Shown here piece after piece: positions 1-9,063 of a DNA stretch of 64,000 bases; positions within the stretch are counted from its first letter, which is position 1; every line of letters starts with the position of its first letter. This DNA is from Rhizobium sp. ICMP 5592 (GTDB taxonomy: Bacteria; Pseudomonadota; Alphaproteobacteria; Rhizobiales; Rhizobiaceae), in contig NZ_QSNT01000009.1 of NCBI RefSeq assembly GCF_009498525.1, positions 1-64,000 on the forward strand. The letters run 5' to 3'. Under the pieces are notes generated by a model. It searched no databases and had not been told where the DNA came from. It was given only the letters and a program-made list of their open reading frames with translations. The position numbers and the translations under genes are program-made.

Positions 1-25
1 AACTTTTTGTTCGTTGCACTAAGAT
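1..25 (+). promoter_or_regulatory. partial HxlR-type operator/promoter
   Basis: The window opens with AAC, five T, GTTCG, then a CACTAAGA stretch ahead of an HxlR-family gene. A very similar arrangement, with a complete CGAAC-N5-GTTCG palindrome followed by ACACTAAGAC, recurs at 11017-11042 in front of a second HxlR-like leader. The left half-site here is cut by the window edge. Inference: an autoregulatory operator for the HxlR regulator, probably shared with a divergent gene outside the window. Confidence 0.4.
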
Positions 26-60
26 AATCAGCAGCCAAAATTGCACAAGGAGGCACTATT

Positions 61-462
61 TTGAGCGAGGCGCACACGGATGTACGCAATGAGTTGCCTG
101 ACCACGAAGAATGTCGCGCTTTGGCGGATATTCTCATGCGTATCGGCGACAAGTGGACCGTAATGGTGGTCGGGGTGTTGTCGAAGGGGCCCATGCGCTA
201 TAGCGAAATCTTCAAAACGGTCGGTGGCGTCTCGCAACGAATGTTGACCCTGACACTGAAGGCATTGGAGCGGGACGGTCTCGTCAATCGTACAATGTAC
301 CCGACGATTCCTCCGAGAGTGGACTACGAGTTGACTGAGCGGGGACATACCTTGATCGGGCCGTTACACGCGCTCTGGACGTGGGCCCAGATCAATCGGG
401 ATGAAATCGAGAAAACCCGTCGCGGCTTCGACCGACGAAACGGCAACGACAAGGCTGTTTGA
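61..462 (+). CDS. HxlR-family transcriptional regulator
   Basis: This 133-residue winged-helix regulator has the full HxlR pattern: a conserved Cys near residue 19 (EECRAL), the GDKWT segment, the RYSEI / VSQRMLTLTLKALERDGLV recognition region and the PPRVDYELTERG wing. HxlR proteins are small DNA-binding repressors or activators that often respond to electrophiles or redox state through that Cys. It starts with TTG, chosen because AAGGAGG lies eight bases upstream and because a related leader at 11077 also starts with TTG. The presumed target is a divergent gene to the left, outside the window; the next operon starts 235 bases downstream and may be independent. Confidence 0.85.
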   Translation: MSEAHTDVRNELPDHEECRALADILMRIGDKWTVMVVGVLSKGPMRYSEIFKTVGGVSQRMLTLTLKALERDGLVNRTMYPTIPPRVDYELTERGHTLIGPLHALWTWAQINRDEIEKTRRGFDRRNGNDKAV

Positions 463-591
463 CTTTCGCTCGATCGCCGATTCGTTTCCTGATACGCCGA
501 CTCGAACAGCTTTCTTAGCTTCGATTGCAGGGGCCCCCGCATATTCCGTTCGATCGCGTTGCCTTTTCGGCAATTAACATAGCGAATAATT

Positions 592-606
592 GTTCTTTAT
601 TAGAAC
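592..606. promoter_or_regulatory. palindrome upstream of the ABC/CoA operon
   Basis: A perfect inverted repeat, GTTCT-N5-AGAAC, lies in AT-rich sequence about 92 bases before the first gene of the 698-9049 operon. It could be an operator for the LysR protein encoded within that operon or for the neighbouring HxlR protein. The regulator is not determined by the sequence. Confidence 0.3.
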
Positions 607-697
607 GCCAAAATTCCCCATCCTCCCTCTAATTCGGCAAATGAGCTTCGGTACACGACGATAAAGTCGGACCGGGGGAACAAATAGGGGAACTATT

Positions 698-1732
698 ATG
701 TCTCATTTCATGATGAACCGCCGTCGCTTCATATCCAATGTCGCAACGGTGGGCGGCCTGGCCGCAGCACAGACCCTGATCGGCGTGCGTGCGGGCCTAG
801 CCCAGGACGTCGCCCAGGTGAGAATGCAATTGGGCTGGCTGGCCTCGAACGGTTTGATCGGTGAAGTCGCTGCGCAGAAGAAGGGTTTCTTCAAAGAGCA
901 GGGCGTCGAGCTGGAGATCGTTCCCGGCGGTCCGAATGTCGATGGCGTGGCCGGTGTCGCGGCCGGACAATCGACCCTTGGACAGATCTCCTCCAGCCCG
1001 TCGGTCATGCTGGCGCGCTCCGCCGGGATTCCGGTGAAGGCGTTCCTTGCCGGCTATCAGAAACATCCCTTCACCTATTTTTCCCTGAAAAAAGCGCCGA
1101 TCCGCGAGCCGAAGGACATGATTGGCAAGACGATCGCTACGCAGCCGACGGCCTTCATTCTGCTGCGAGCCCTGCTCGCCAAGAACGGTATAACCGAAGA
1201 CCAGGTCAAGATGGTCAATATGGGCTCGGACATGAACCAGCTTCTGACCGGTCAGGCCGACGCTGTCACCGGCTGGGTCACCAACATCAATGCCCTGCAG
1301 GCGCTCGGTGACGACCGTGTCGACATGATGCTTTGGGACGCCGGGCTGCAGCTTTACGCCAATGTCTACTACACCACCGACGAACAGCTCGACAAACACG
1401 CCGACGTGCTGGTGCGCTTCACCACGGCAGCCGCAAAAGGCTGGGGCTATGTCCGTGACCATCCGGAAGAGGCAGTCGACATGCTGGTCGAGACCTATCC
1501 GAACCTCGACAAGGCGAGCGAACTCAAAGCTGTCGGGTCGATCGCGAACTTCTCCTTCGGCGATACCACCAAGCAATTCGGCTGGGGTGCGATGAACAGG
1601 GAAAACTGGGCAGCTCAGATCAAGGCCTATGCCGACCTCAAGCAGTTCACCGGGACGGTTCCGACCGTCGATGACGTCGCGAGCTTTGCCATTCTCGATG
1701 CGACGGCCGATATCCGCAAGCAGGTTGGGTGA
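698..1732 (+). CDS. ABC transporter substrate-binding protein (NMT1/SsuA/TauA type)
   Basis: Periplasmic binding protein of a NitT/TauT-type importer, 344 residues. The N-terminus carries a twin-arginine-like signal (NRRRFISN, then a hydrophobic stretch and an AQD cleavage region near residue 36). The mature part has the family features: QLGWLASNGLIGEVAAQKKGFFKEQGVELEI and a later VTGWVTNINAL segment. The family binds small organic anions, sulfonates, pyrimidines or cyano/thiamine precursors; the ligand here cannot be read. A RBS-like AGGGG precedes the ATG. The ATPase gene follows after six bases, so it begins a transport-catabolic operon. Confidence 0.88.
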   Translation: MSHFMMNRRRFISNVATVGGLAAAQTLIGVRAGLAQDVAQVRMQLGWLASNGLIGEVAAQKKGFFKEQGVELEIVPGGPNVDGVAGVAAGQSTLGQISSSPSVMLARSAGIPVKAFLAGYQKHPFTYFSLKKAPIREPKDMIGKTIATQPTAFILLRALLAKNGITEDQVKMVNMGSDMNQLLTGQADAVTGWVTNINALQALGDDRVDMMLWDAGLQLYANVYYTTDEQLDKHADVLVRFTTAAAKGWGYVRDHPEEAVDMLVETYPNLDKASELKAVGSIANFSFGDTTKQFGWGAMNRENWAAQIKAYADLKQFTGTVPTVDDVASFAILDATADIRKQVG

Positions 1733-1738
1733 ACGGCC

Positions 1739-2551
1739 ATGACTGCCGCCGCCACCGTCAAACGGCCCGATACGCAGTCAAACGTATCGCCGCTCGCCGT
1801 CTCCGTCGCCAATCTGGACGTCCACTTCGGCGATAAGGACAACGAAATCACCGCTCTTTCCAACGTGTCGGTGAATATTCCCGAAGGGGCGTTCGTAACG
1901 ATGCTCGGCCCTTCAGGTTGTGGAAAATCGACCCTGCTGCGCTGTATCGCCGATCTCGTGCATATCAGCGGCGGTTCGATCTCGGTGCTCGGACGCTCGC
2001 CACGCGAGGCACGAGAAGGACGCGATTTCGCGTTCGTGTTCCAGGACGCCACTTTGTTGCCTTGGCGTAGCGTCATCGACAATGTCCGCCTGCCGATCGA
2101 AGTCGGCAAACACGCTGCCGGCTCTTTTGCCGATCCGGCGGAACTGTTGGCGATGGTTGGCCTCAAGGGACGTGAGAATGCCCTGCCGCATGAGCTTTCC
2201 GGCGGTATGCGCCAGCGCGTCGCAATCGCGCGGGCGCTGGTCACGCGGCCGCGCATCCTGCTAATGGACGAGCCGTTCGGCGCGCTCGACGAAATCACCC
2301 GCGACAAGCTGAATGAGGAATTGCTGCGGCTCTGGCAGGAGACGGGCACGACGATCCTCTTTGTTACTCACTCCATCCCCGAAGCAGCCTTCCTTGGCCA
2401 GCATGTGCTGATGCTTCAGGCGCATCCCGGCCGTGTGAAGGAGTTCATGAAGGTCGACCTTCCCTATCCGCGTTCGCTCGCCATGAGAGACACGGTGGAA
2501 TTCATTCAGGTGACGGCGCATCTGCGCGCTCTGCTGGAGGAATGCCTATGA
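1739..2551 (+). CDS. ABC transporter ATP-binding protein (SsuB/TauB type)
   Basis: Cytoplasmic ATPase subunit of the importer, 270 residues. Walker A is GPSGCGKST near residue 60, the signature is LSGGMRQRVAIARAL, Walker B is ILLMDEPFGALD, and the switch His lies in VTHSIPEA. The FQDATLLPWRSV Q-loop context is typical of the nitrate/sulfonate/taurine class. Its stop codon overlaps the permease start as ATGA, indicating translational coupling with the downstream membrane subunit. Confidence 0.92.
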   Translation: MTAAATVKRPDTQSNVSPLAVSVANLDVHFGDKDNEITALSNVSVNIPEGAFVTMLGPSGCGKSTLLRCIADLVHISGGSISVLGRSPREAREGRDFAFVFQDATLLPWRSVIDNVRLPIEVGKHAAGSFADPAELLAMVGLKGRENALPHELSGGMRQRVAIARALVTRPRILLMDEPFGALDEITRDKLNEELLRLWQETGTTILFVTHSIPEAAFLGQHVLMLQAHPGRVKEFMKVDLPYPRSLAMRDTVEFIQVTAHLRALLEECL

Positions 2552-3384
2552 GCAACGTGGTCTCTTCCGAAGCGCGTTCCGCGCCCGCATCCACCCCGCG
2601 CAAGGTCGCGATCCTCGACGCCACCATAGGCACCCTGTCGAGAAATCTGCCGGCGATCCTGGCTGGACTCGGCCTCGTCGTGCTCTGGCAAGTGGTGATC
2701 TGGATCTTCAAGATCCCGACCTTCATGGCGCCGAGCCCGGCCGACGTCGTGCTCGCCTTTCGCGACAATGCCGCAACGCTGTGGCGGAATTTCCTGCCGA
2801 CGCTGCTCGAAGCCACCCTCGGCTTTCTGTTCGGAAACCTCGTCGCCATCCTGCTGGCGGTCTGGTTCGTGCATAGCACGACGGCGGAAAAGGCATTTTA
2901 CCCGATCGCCGTCTTCATCAAGGCGATCCCGATCATCGCACTTGCGCCGATCCTCGTGTTGATCTTCGGCAATGGACTGGCGCCAAAGATCATCATCGCC
3001 GGGCTGATCTGCTTCTTTCCGACGCTGGTCAACATGGTCCAGGGGCTGCGGGCGGCAAGTCCAGCCATGCTCGACCTGATGCGGGTTCTGTCCGCCTCCA
3101 ATTCGGAGATCCTCTGGAAAGTGCGGTTTCCGAGCTCGTTGCCGTTCCTGTTCGCCGCCTTGAAGATCGCCGCAACCAGCAGCGTCATGGGGGCGATCGT
3201 CGCAGAATGGATCGGTTCGAGTTTCGGTCTCGGCGCCCTGATCATCGAGGCCACCTATAATTTCCGCTCGCCGCTTCTCTACGCGACCGTTGTGATCGCA
3301 GCCCTTCTGGCGGTGGTCCTCTTCGCCCTGGTCTCGGTCGTCGAGGCAAAGGTCGTGCGCTGGAAGCCGGCCGGATCGCATTGA
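2548..3384 (+). CDS. ABC transporter permease (SsuC/TauC type)
   Basis: Inner-membrane subunit of the importer, about 278 residues with roughly six hydrophobic segments. The EAA-type coupling loop is near LMRVLSASNSEILWKVRFPSSLPFLFAALK. The ATG at 2548 is preferred over that at 2542: GGAGG at 2536-2540 then has a normal spacing, and the start overlaps the ATPase stop as ATGA. With the two preceding genes it forms a complete importer; the enzymes that follow presumably act on the imported compound. Confidence 0.9.
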   Translation: MSNVVSSEARSAPASTPRKVAILDATIGTLSRNLPAILAGLGLVVLWQVVIWIFKIPTFMAPSPADVVLAFRDNAATLWRNFLPTLLEATLGFLFGNLVAILLAVWFVHSTTAEKAFYPIAVFIKAIPIIALAPILVLIFGNGLAPKIIIAGLICFFPTLVNMVQGLRAASPAMLDLMRVLSASNSEILWKVRFPSSLPFLFAALKIAATSSVMGAIVAEWIGSSFGLGALIIEATYNFRSPLLYATVVIAALLAVVLFALVSVVEAKVVRWKPAGSH

Positions 3385-3410
3385 GCACGCGCAACCAGGA
3401 GAAAACGACA

Positions 3411-4769
3411 ATGATTGAGACAATCCATCAGCCTGCGCGCGACATCAAAGTGGTCGATCGCTCCGACGTCGTCGTGGTCGGCGGCGGCCCAGCTGGGATC
3501 TCGGCGGCAGTGTCGGCGGCCCGCAACGGTGCGAGCGTGACATTGCTGGAGCGCTATCCCTATGTCGGCGGCCTCGCTGCCGGCGGCATGGTGCTCGTGC
3601 TCGACGATATGATCAACGAGCTCGAAATCACCGTGCGCGGCATCTGCATGGAAATGATCGAGCGCATGAAGCTCTGGGGTCTGTGCGTCACGCCGACCGA
3701 CCGCGACCGCCTGATCGAGTTCCGCGATACGCCGGAAGCCTGGCAGCGCTGGGCGCGCTGGGGACTGTTCGACTTTCACACGCCGTCCATGCCGCATCCG
3801 ATATGCTTTTCCGCAGCCTTCGACCCCGACGCCTTCAAGCGTGCCTCCTACGACATTCTGGCTCTTGCTGGCGTCAAGCTCAGAACCCATAGCTGGTTCT
3901 CCTCCGCGATCGTCGAGGACAGGACGATCAAGGGTGTGATCTGCCAGACCAAGGCGGGCATGGAAGCAATCCTCGGTGATGTGGTCATCGATACCACGGG
4001 CGATCTTGATGTCGCCGCCAGTGCCGGTGCCTCGCATATCGAATCCAATTTTATCCTGACGACGGTTTCGCGTTGGGGCGGTATCGACACGGATGCGGCC
4101 GAGCGGTTCGAGCGTGAAGATCCGGAAGCCTTCAAGCTGGTGGATCACGAAGCCAAGCGTCTCATCGGCGGTTGCTGGTCTTTCTGGTGGCTGAAGACGC
4201 CACTGCCGGGCGTCGTCTGGCTCAACTGCCCGCATATGCCGAAGCTGAGCGGCCTCAAGGTCGAGGACTTGACGCGGGCAGAATTGGAAGGCCGCGCGCG
4301 TATCGCTCGACTGCTGGACTTCGCGCGAGAGAAAATGCCGGGCTTCGAAAATGCCTATGTCGTCGATTTCGCGCCGCAGACCGGCGTGCGCCAGACACGG
4401 CTCCTGGAAGGCGACTATGTCGTGACCAAAGACGATGTGATGACCAGGAAACACTTCGCCGACACGGTCTGCCGTGGCCGCGACTACTACACGCCTTACC
4501 GGGCAATGCTGCCGAAGGAGATCGATCAGTTGATCGTCGCTGGCCGTCATTACTCGGCAACGCCGCAGGCGCAGAAATCCAGCCGCGAAATTCCGCCTTG
4601 CATGGCCATGGGTGAGGCAGCAGGCGTTGCCGCTGTCGTCGCACTCAATGCCGGCACGACCGTGCGCAAGGCCGACATCAAGGCAATTCAGAAACAGATG
4701 CGGGCGCAGGGGGCCGATCCCGGCGACGTACCATCCGAAAACGCCACCTATCTGGAGGCCGCAGAATGA
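3411..4769 (+). CDS. FAD-dependent oxidoreductase (FAD_oxidored family)
   Basis: About 452 residues. An N-terminal Rossmann dinucleotide motif VVVGGGPAGISAAVSAARNG is followed by an acidic residue in LLERYPYVGG. A GDLDVAASAGA segment and a C-terminal RHYSATPQAQKSSREIPPCMAMGEAAG segment match the FAD_oxidored group of putative flavin dehydrogenases. The ATG at 3411 is chosen over an in-frame TTG at 3381 because AGGAG lies about ten bases upstream. The next gene starts in an ATGA overlap. It probably oxidises the imported substrate or an intermediate; the substrate is unknown. Confidence 0.82.
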   Translation: MIETIHQPARDIKVVDRSDVVVVGGGPAGISAAVSAARNGASVTLLERYPYVGGLAAGGMVLVLDDMINELEITVRGICMEMIERMKLWGLCVTPTDRDRLIEFRDTPEAWQRWARWGLFDFHTPSMPHPICFSAAFDPDAFKRASYDILALAGVKLRTHSWFSSAIVEDRTIKGVICQTKAGMEAILGDVVIDTTGDLDVAASAGASHIESNFILTTVSRWGGIDTDAAERFEREDPEAFKLVDHEAKRLIGGCWSFWWLKTPLPGVVWLNCPHMPKLSGLKVEDLTRAELEGRARIARLLDFAREKMPGFENAYVVDFAPQTGVRQTRLLEGDYVVTKDDVMTRKHFADTVCRGRDYYTPYRAMLPKEIDQLIVAGRHYSATPQAQKSSREIPPCMAMGEAAGVAAVVALNAGTTVRKADIKAIQKQMRAQGADPGDVPSENATYLEAAE

Positions 4770-5923
4770 CCATTCTCCCCCTCGACGGCATTCGCGTCAT
4801 CGATTTCACCCAAGTCATGCTGGGGCCGTCCTGCACCCAGGTGCTGGCCGACTATGGCGCCGAAGTCATCAAGATCGAAAAGGTCCGTATCGGCGACCTC
4901 TCCCGTTGGTCGCTCGGCTCCGATCCGGATGGCCTGAACAACCCGGTCTTCTGCTCGTTGAACCGCAACAAGAAGAGCCTGGCACTCGACCTGAAGCAGC
5001 CCGAGGCGCGCGAAACCGTGCTTACATTGCTCGAGACGGCCGACGTCGTCGTCAACAATTTCCGTCCTGGCGTCATGGAGCGCATGGGCTTCGGCTTCGA
5101 GGAGCTGAAGAAGATCAACAAGAAACTGATTTATGCGGTTGGCACCGGTTTCGGCCTGACCGGCCCTTACCAGCACAAGGGTGGACAGGACGTGCTGGCG
5201 CAGGCCGTATCGGGCGTCATGCGCCGCAAGTCGGACAGCAGCCACCCGACTTCGATCTATGCCACGCCGCTTGCCGATTATTCCGCCGGCATGCATCTGG
5301 TTCAGGGCATCCTCCTGGCGCTCCTGCAGCGCGACAAGACCGGCGAAGGCCAGCAGGTCGCCGTCAGCCTTTATAACTCCATGCTCGCCATGCAGATGCA
5401 GGAAGGTACGACCCATCTGATGCGCCAGAAGGATCTCAATTGGGGTGCTTTCCCGCTGACAGGCGTGTTCGAAACCACCGATGGCGCCATCGTCATGGTC
5501 GGCGCGTTCAAGCAGAACCCGCTTCAGGACATCTGCAACGCGCTTGAGATCGAGGATCTGTCGCAGTACCCGCATTACAAGGATTTCGACGCGCAGATGG
5601 CGCGGCGGCCGGAGCTACAAACGATCTTCCACGACAATTTCGCGAAAAATACCACGGCGCATTGGCTGCAGCGCCTGGAGGACGTCGACATCCTCTGCGC
5701 GCCTGTCCGCTCCCTGCCGGAAGCGCTGAAGGACGAACAGACGATCATCAACAAGATGATCCTGGAGGCCGGCGAGACGGCAGCCGGCCCGATCCGCCTC
5801 ATCGGCTCGCCGATCGACATGTCGGCGGCTGAGGTCGCGGTGCGCATTTCGCCGCCGCAGCTCGGCCAGCACAATGACGAGATCCTCGGCTCTCTCGGCA
5901 GGCTGCAGGGAAATGCGGCATGA
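4766..5923 (+). CDS. family III CoA-transferase (CaiB/BaiF)
   Basis: A 385-residue CaiB/BaiF-type acyl-CoA transferase. The N-terminus has LPLDGIRVIDFTQVMLGPSCTQVLADYGAEVIKIEK, typical of the family, then NRNKKSLALDLKQPEAR and FRPGVMERMGFGFEELKKINKKLIYA. The catalytic Asp is expected in ATPLADYSAG. The enzyme moves CoA between carboxylic acids and so activates the pathway acid as a thioester. The ATGA junctions on both sides couple it to the flavoprotein and the hydratase, suggesting activation followed by a beta-oxidation-like step. Confidence 0.9.
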   Translation: MTILPLDGIRVIDFTQVMLGPSCTQVLADYGAEVIKIEKVRIGDLSRWSLGSDPDGLNNPVFCSLNRNKKSLALDLKQPEARETVLTLLETADVVVNNFRPGVMERMGFGFEELKKINKKLIYAVGTGFGLTGPYQHKGGQDVLAQAVSGVMRRKSDSSHPTSIYATPLADYSAGMHLVQGILLALLQRDKTGEGQQVAVSLYNSMLAMQMQEGTTHLMRQKDLNWGAFPLTGVFETTDGAIVMVGAFKQNPLQDICNALEIEDLSQYPHYKDFDAQMARRPELQTIFHDNFAKNTTAHWLQRLEDVDILCAPVRSLPEALKDEQTIINKMILEAGETAAGPIRLIGSPIDMSAAEVAVRISPPQLGQHNDEILGSLGRLQGNAA

Positions 5924-6696
5924 GCGTCGGGTTTTCCGTCGCAGATCGTGTCGCCCGCGTCACCCTGGACCGTCCCGACCGCATGAATGCGGTGGATGCC
6001 GCGACGGAGCAGGAGCTGGAGACGATCTGGCGCGAGATCGAAGCGCGAGACGATATCAGCTGCGTCGTCCTGACCGGAGCCGGGGAAAGAGCCTTTTGCG
6101 CCGGCGCCGATCTGAAGGGCGGGAGCGGTAGCTCCGGCCTCGATTATTGGGCGGCGAGCCGGGTGAATGGCTTCGGCGGGCTGGCGTTTCGCCGGTCTCT
6201 CGATGTGCCTGTCATCGCCCGCGTCAACGGCTTTGCACTCGGTGGCGGCTTCGAGATGGTGCTCGGTTGCGACATCGTCATTGCCGCGGAAACGGCTCGT
6301 TTCGGCCTGCCGGAAGCCCGCGTCGGGCGCATGCCGCTGGATGGCGGCATGGTGCTCTTGCAACGAAAGATCGCCTTCAACCGGGCGATGGCCGTCATGC
6401 TGACCGGCCGGCAGTTTAGTGCCGCCGAGATGGCGGGGTTCGGGGTTGTCAACGAGGTGGTTCCGGCGATCGAGCTGGATGCGGCCGTTGATCGCTGGGT
6501 TGCCGATATCGTTGCCTGCGCGCCGCTGTCGCTGCGCGCGATCAAGCAGACGGTGAACCGGACCGGCCATCTGAGCCCCGCAGAGGCACAGGCCTTGCGG
6601 ACGCCGGCGCTGGTCAAGGCGCTGCAAAGCGAGGATGCGCTGGAGGGCGTCGCCGCCTTCCAGCAGAAACGGGCGCCCGTTTGGCGGGGACGATGA
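5920..6696 (+). CDS. enoyl-CoA hydratase/isomerase family protein
   Basis: Crotonase-fold protein of 258 residues. The family signature RVTLDRPDRMNAVDAA is followed by the oxyanion-hole region RAFCAGADLKGG and GFALGGGFEMVLGCDIVIAAETARFGLPEARVGRMPLDGG. It would hydrate, isomerise or cleave the CoA thioester made by the upstream transferase. It starts in an ATGA overlap with that gene. The position of the second catalytic acidic residue is not certain from sequence alone, so isomerase or C-C hydrolase activity is possible. Confidence 0.88.
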   Translation: MSVGFSVADRVARVTLDRPDRMNAVDAATEQELETIWREIEARDDISCVVLTGAGERAFCAGADLKGGSGSSGLDYWAASRVNGFGGLAFRRSLDVPVIARVNGFALGGGFEMVLGCDIVIAAETARFGLPEARVGRMPLDGGMVLLQRKIAFNRAMAVMLTGRQFSAAEMAGFGVVNEVVPAIELDAAVDRWVADIVACAPLSLRAIKQTVNRTGHLSPAEAQALRTPALVKALQSEDALEGVAAFQQKRAPVWRGR

Positions 6697-6731
6697 GCAT
6701 GGTATAGCTTCCGGCATATCGAGGGGCTCTC

Positions 6732-7655
6732 ATGCACGCTAGTATCTTGAAATATTTCGCTGAAGTCGCGCGTTCAGGGTCGATCCGCAAGGCATCGGAC
6801 GAACTGCACGTGGCGACCTCGGCCGTCAGCCGGCAGATCAAGAAGCTGGAGGACGAGCTTGGAGCACCGCTGTTTGAACGTTTCTCCGACGGCCTGCGAT
6901 TGACGGCGGCCGGCGAGATCGTGCTGAAGCATGCCAAGGACACGCTGCTGAAATACGAGATCATGAAATCCGATCTCGGCGACCTTCAGGGCAAGTGCGC
7001 CGGCCGAGTCCATATTGCCTCCCTCGATAGTCTCGCCATCCAGTTCCTGCCGGAATTCGTCATGGGCTTCCACTGGCGGCATCCGGCCGTCGATTTTCGC
7101 ATTCGCTACGACAATTACACCAGTATTTTCCATTTTCTCGCCGAAGGTGACGCCGATATCGGCGTCACCTTCGATCTTGCCCGGCCGCATGACATCAAGC
7201 TGGTCTACGGCGTTCCGATGCCGCTGATGGCGATGGTATCGCGCAATCATCCACTGGCGCGGCAGAAGTCGGTGACGCTGCAGGAATGCGCGCAGTTCAA
7301 GCTGTTGCTGCAACTCGACAATGAGGTCATGAGTTCGATGATCGCCGTCGAGCTTGGCGCGCTCAACCGTGTCGGCCGTACGCTGGTGGCGACCAACAAC
7401 CAGATGATGCTGAAGCCGCTGATCCTGTCTGGTGAGGGGGTCGCCTTCTTCACGCCGCTTGGCCTTCTGGAAGAGCTTGAGACCGGAGAAGTCGTCGCTT
7501 TGCCGATTGCCGGTTCGCGATTGCACAATCTGCAGGTCGGCATCGTCGTGCCGCGTCATCGCCAGCTTACCCACGCAACCGAGGTGGTCATCGAGTCGAT
7601 GAGCGTCGAGCTCAAGAAGTTCAGCGACAAGATCCATGCCGTGATCCAGAGGTAG
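6732..7655 (+). CDS. LysR-family transcriptional regulator
   Basis: A 307-residue LysR protein. The N-terminal winged helix reads ILKYFAEVARSGSIRKASDELHVATSAVSRQIKKLEDELGAPLF, followed by an effector domain with a typical RVHIASLDSLAIQFLPEFV start. It lies in the same direction as the catabolic operon, 35 bases after the hydratase gene and five bases before the amidohydrolase gene, so it is probably co-transcribed and senses the imported compound or a product. No LysR box can be assigned with certainty; the palindrome at 592-606 is one candidate. Confidence 0.9.
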   Translation: MHASILKYFAEVARSGSIRKASDELHVATSAVSRQIKKLEDELGAPLFERFSDGLRLTAAGEIVLKHAKDTLLKYEIMKSDLGDLQGKCAGRVHIASLDSLAIQFLPEFVMGFHWRHPAVDFRIRYDNYTSIFHFLAEGDADIGVTFDLARPHDIKLVYGVPMPLMAMVSRNHPLARQKSVTLQECAQFKLLLQLDNEVMSSMIAVELGALNRVGRTLVATNNQMMLKPLILSGEGVAFFTPLGLLEELETGEVVALPIAGSRLHNLQVGIVVPRHRQLTHATEVVIESMSVELKKFSDKIHAVIQR

Positions 7656-7660
7656 AGAAG

Positions 7661-9049
7661 ATGACCCCATCAGCCCGGTTGCTGCTTCGCCCCGGCCATC
7701 AGCCTGCGGAGCATTTTGATGCCGCCGCACGGTTTCCCGTCGCGCAAAGCGTGCTCGCGGCGCTCGGCCCCGGCGATCTGGTGATGCCGTCGCCCGTCAA
7801 CGCCCATGACCACGGATATGGTATCCGCACGCTCGATTTCGGCGCCGTCGACGATGCTCTTGAGGTCTGGATTCCGGGTATGCGCCTGCGGCCGCGAACC
7901 GATGCCTATCTTGAGGCGCTGGTGGCGTTCGCGCGCCTGGCGCAAACCGGTGTGGGCGCGACGATGCATTGCCACAATTCGCTGAATATCAATCGGCTCG
8001 GCGATGAAGCAGCCGCCGTCATGCGCGCCGCGGGGGATGTCGGCATTCGCCTGGGATTGTCATGCCCGCTGCTCGATTTCGACCCTTGGGCCTATGGCGG
8101 CGGGCCGGAGAAGTTGAAGCCATTGCTGAGCGAGGACAACTGGCAGGCTCTGTCGCCGAGCATCCCGGCCTATGCGCCGGTCGCGGAACAGATCGCCGCC
8201 GTCGACGCGGTGGCGGCGGCAAATTCCAATCCGATGGTCGATGTTCAATACGGGCCGGTCGGTCCACAATGGTGTTCCAACGCCCTGCTTGAGGCGATCG
8301 CCGAAGCATCTGCAGTCAACGGCCGGCGCATCCACATGCATCTTCTGGAAAGCCCCCGGCAGCGACAATGGCTGGATCGCCGTTTTCCGCAGGGTGTCGT
8401 CCGCTACCTCGATGAGATCGGTTTCCTGTCGTCGCGGCTGGCGGTTGCCCATGGCGTGCAGTTGCAGCCGGCGGAATGCGAGCTTCTGGCGGAAAGGGGT
8501 GTGCAGCTCGTCAGCAATCCCTCGGCCAATCTGCGTCTGCGCTCCGGCGTTGCGCCGATTTCGCTCGTGGCAGAGAAAGGGCCGGCTCTTGCCATTGGCC
8601 TCGACGGGTCAGGTTTCGACGACGATCAGGATCTCTGGCGCGAAATGCGGCTTATCCACCTGCTGCATGGCGGACGCGAGCTCAATCGCCGGTTCACCGC
8701 CGACCAGATTTTCGATGCCGCCATTCACATTGGCGCCAAGGTGCTCAACGCACCGGCCGGCCAGGATTTCGTGGTGATCGATTATGATGCCCTGACGGCA
8801 GACAGCCTGTTTGACGATATCGATGAGGCCGAGATGCTGTTGACGCGCATGACATCGGCCCAGGCCAAGGGGCTATTCGTCGGAGGGCGCGAGATCATGA
8901 GGGACGGTCGCTTGACCACTGTCGATTTTGATGGAGCGCGGCGGGAACTGCGCGAGCAGGCAAGGGCCGATTTGCCCCGCCTCCGGCGCGAACGGCAGCT
9001 TGCCGGGAGTCTGTCGGCTGCAATCCGCAGCTACTATTCTCGGTGGTGA
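7661..9049 (+). CDS. amidohydrolase (AtzA/TrzA/cytosine-deaminase-like)
   Basis: A 462-residue metal-dependent hydrolase of the amidohydrolase superfamily. Metal-ligand motifs are visible in order: NAHDHGY (HxH) near residue 49, HMHLLES in the middle with the His and catalytic Glu, VAHGVQL, and a late GLDGSGFDDDQD Asp. The segment NPSANLRLRSGVAP is characteristic of the AtzA/TrzA/SsnA branch, which deaminates or dechlorinates N-heterocycles and guanidino compounds. It is the last gene of the operon, five bases after the LysR gene, and suggests that the substrate carries an amine- or amide-like nitrogen. Confidence 0.82.
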   Translation: MTPSARLLLRPGHQPAEHFDAAARFPVAQSVLAALGPGDLVMPSPVNAHDHGYGIRTLDFGAVDDALEVWIPGMRLRPRTDAYLEALVAFARLAQTGVGATMHCHNSLNINRLGDEAAAVMRAAGDVGIRLGLSCPLLDFDPWAYGGGPEKLKPLLSEDNWQALSPSIPAYAPVAEQIAAVDAVAAANSNPMVDVQYGPVGPQWCSNALLEAIAEASAVNGRRIHMHLLESPRQRQWLDRRFPQGVVRYLDEIGFLSSRLAVAHGVQLQPAECELLAERGVQLVSNPSANLRLRSGVAPISLVAEKGPALAIGLDGSGFDDDQDLWREMRLIHLLHGGRELNRRFTADQIFDAAIHIGAKVLNAPAGQDFVVIDYDALTADSLFDDIDEAEMLLTRMTSAQAKGLFVGGREIMRDGRLTTVDFDGARRELREQARADLPRLRRERQLAGSLSAAIRSYYSRW

Positions 9050-9063
9050 GAAGGTCGGGTATC

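Noticed and set aside
797..1576. Long minus-strand frame of 259 codons opposite the binding-protein gene
   Set aside because: It is antisense to a clear family protein with signal peptide and RBS; GC-rich codon bias leaves open frames on the opposite strand.
2506..4550. Minus-strand frames of 305 and 423 codons opposite the permease and FAD oxidoreductase genes
   Set aside because: They are low-complexity, charge-rich readings without a recognised fold, lying opposite well supported genes with ATGA coupling.
5575..6717. Minus-strand frame of 380 codons opposite the CoA-transferase and hydratase genes
   Set aside because: It spans the junction of two real genes on the other strand and shows no family signature.
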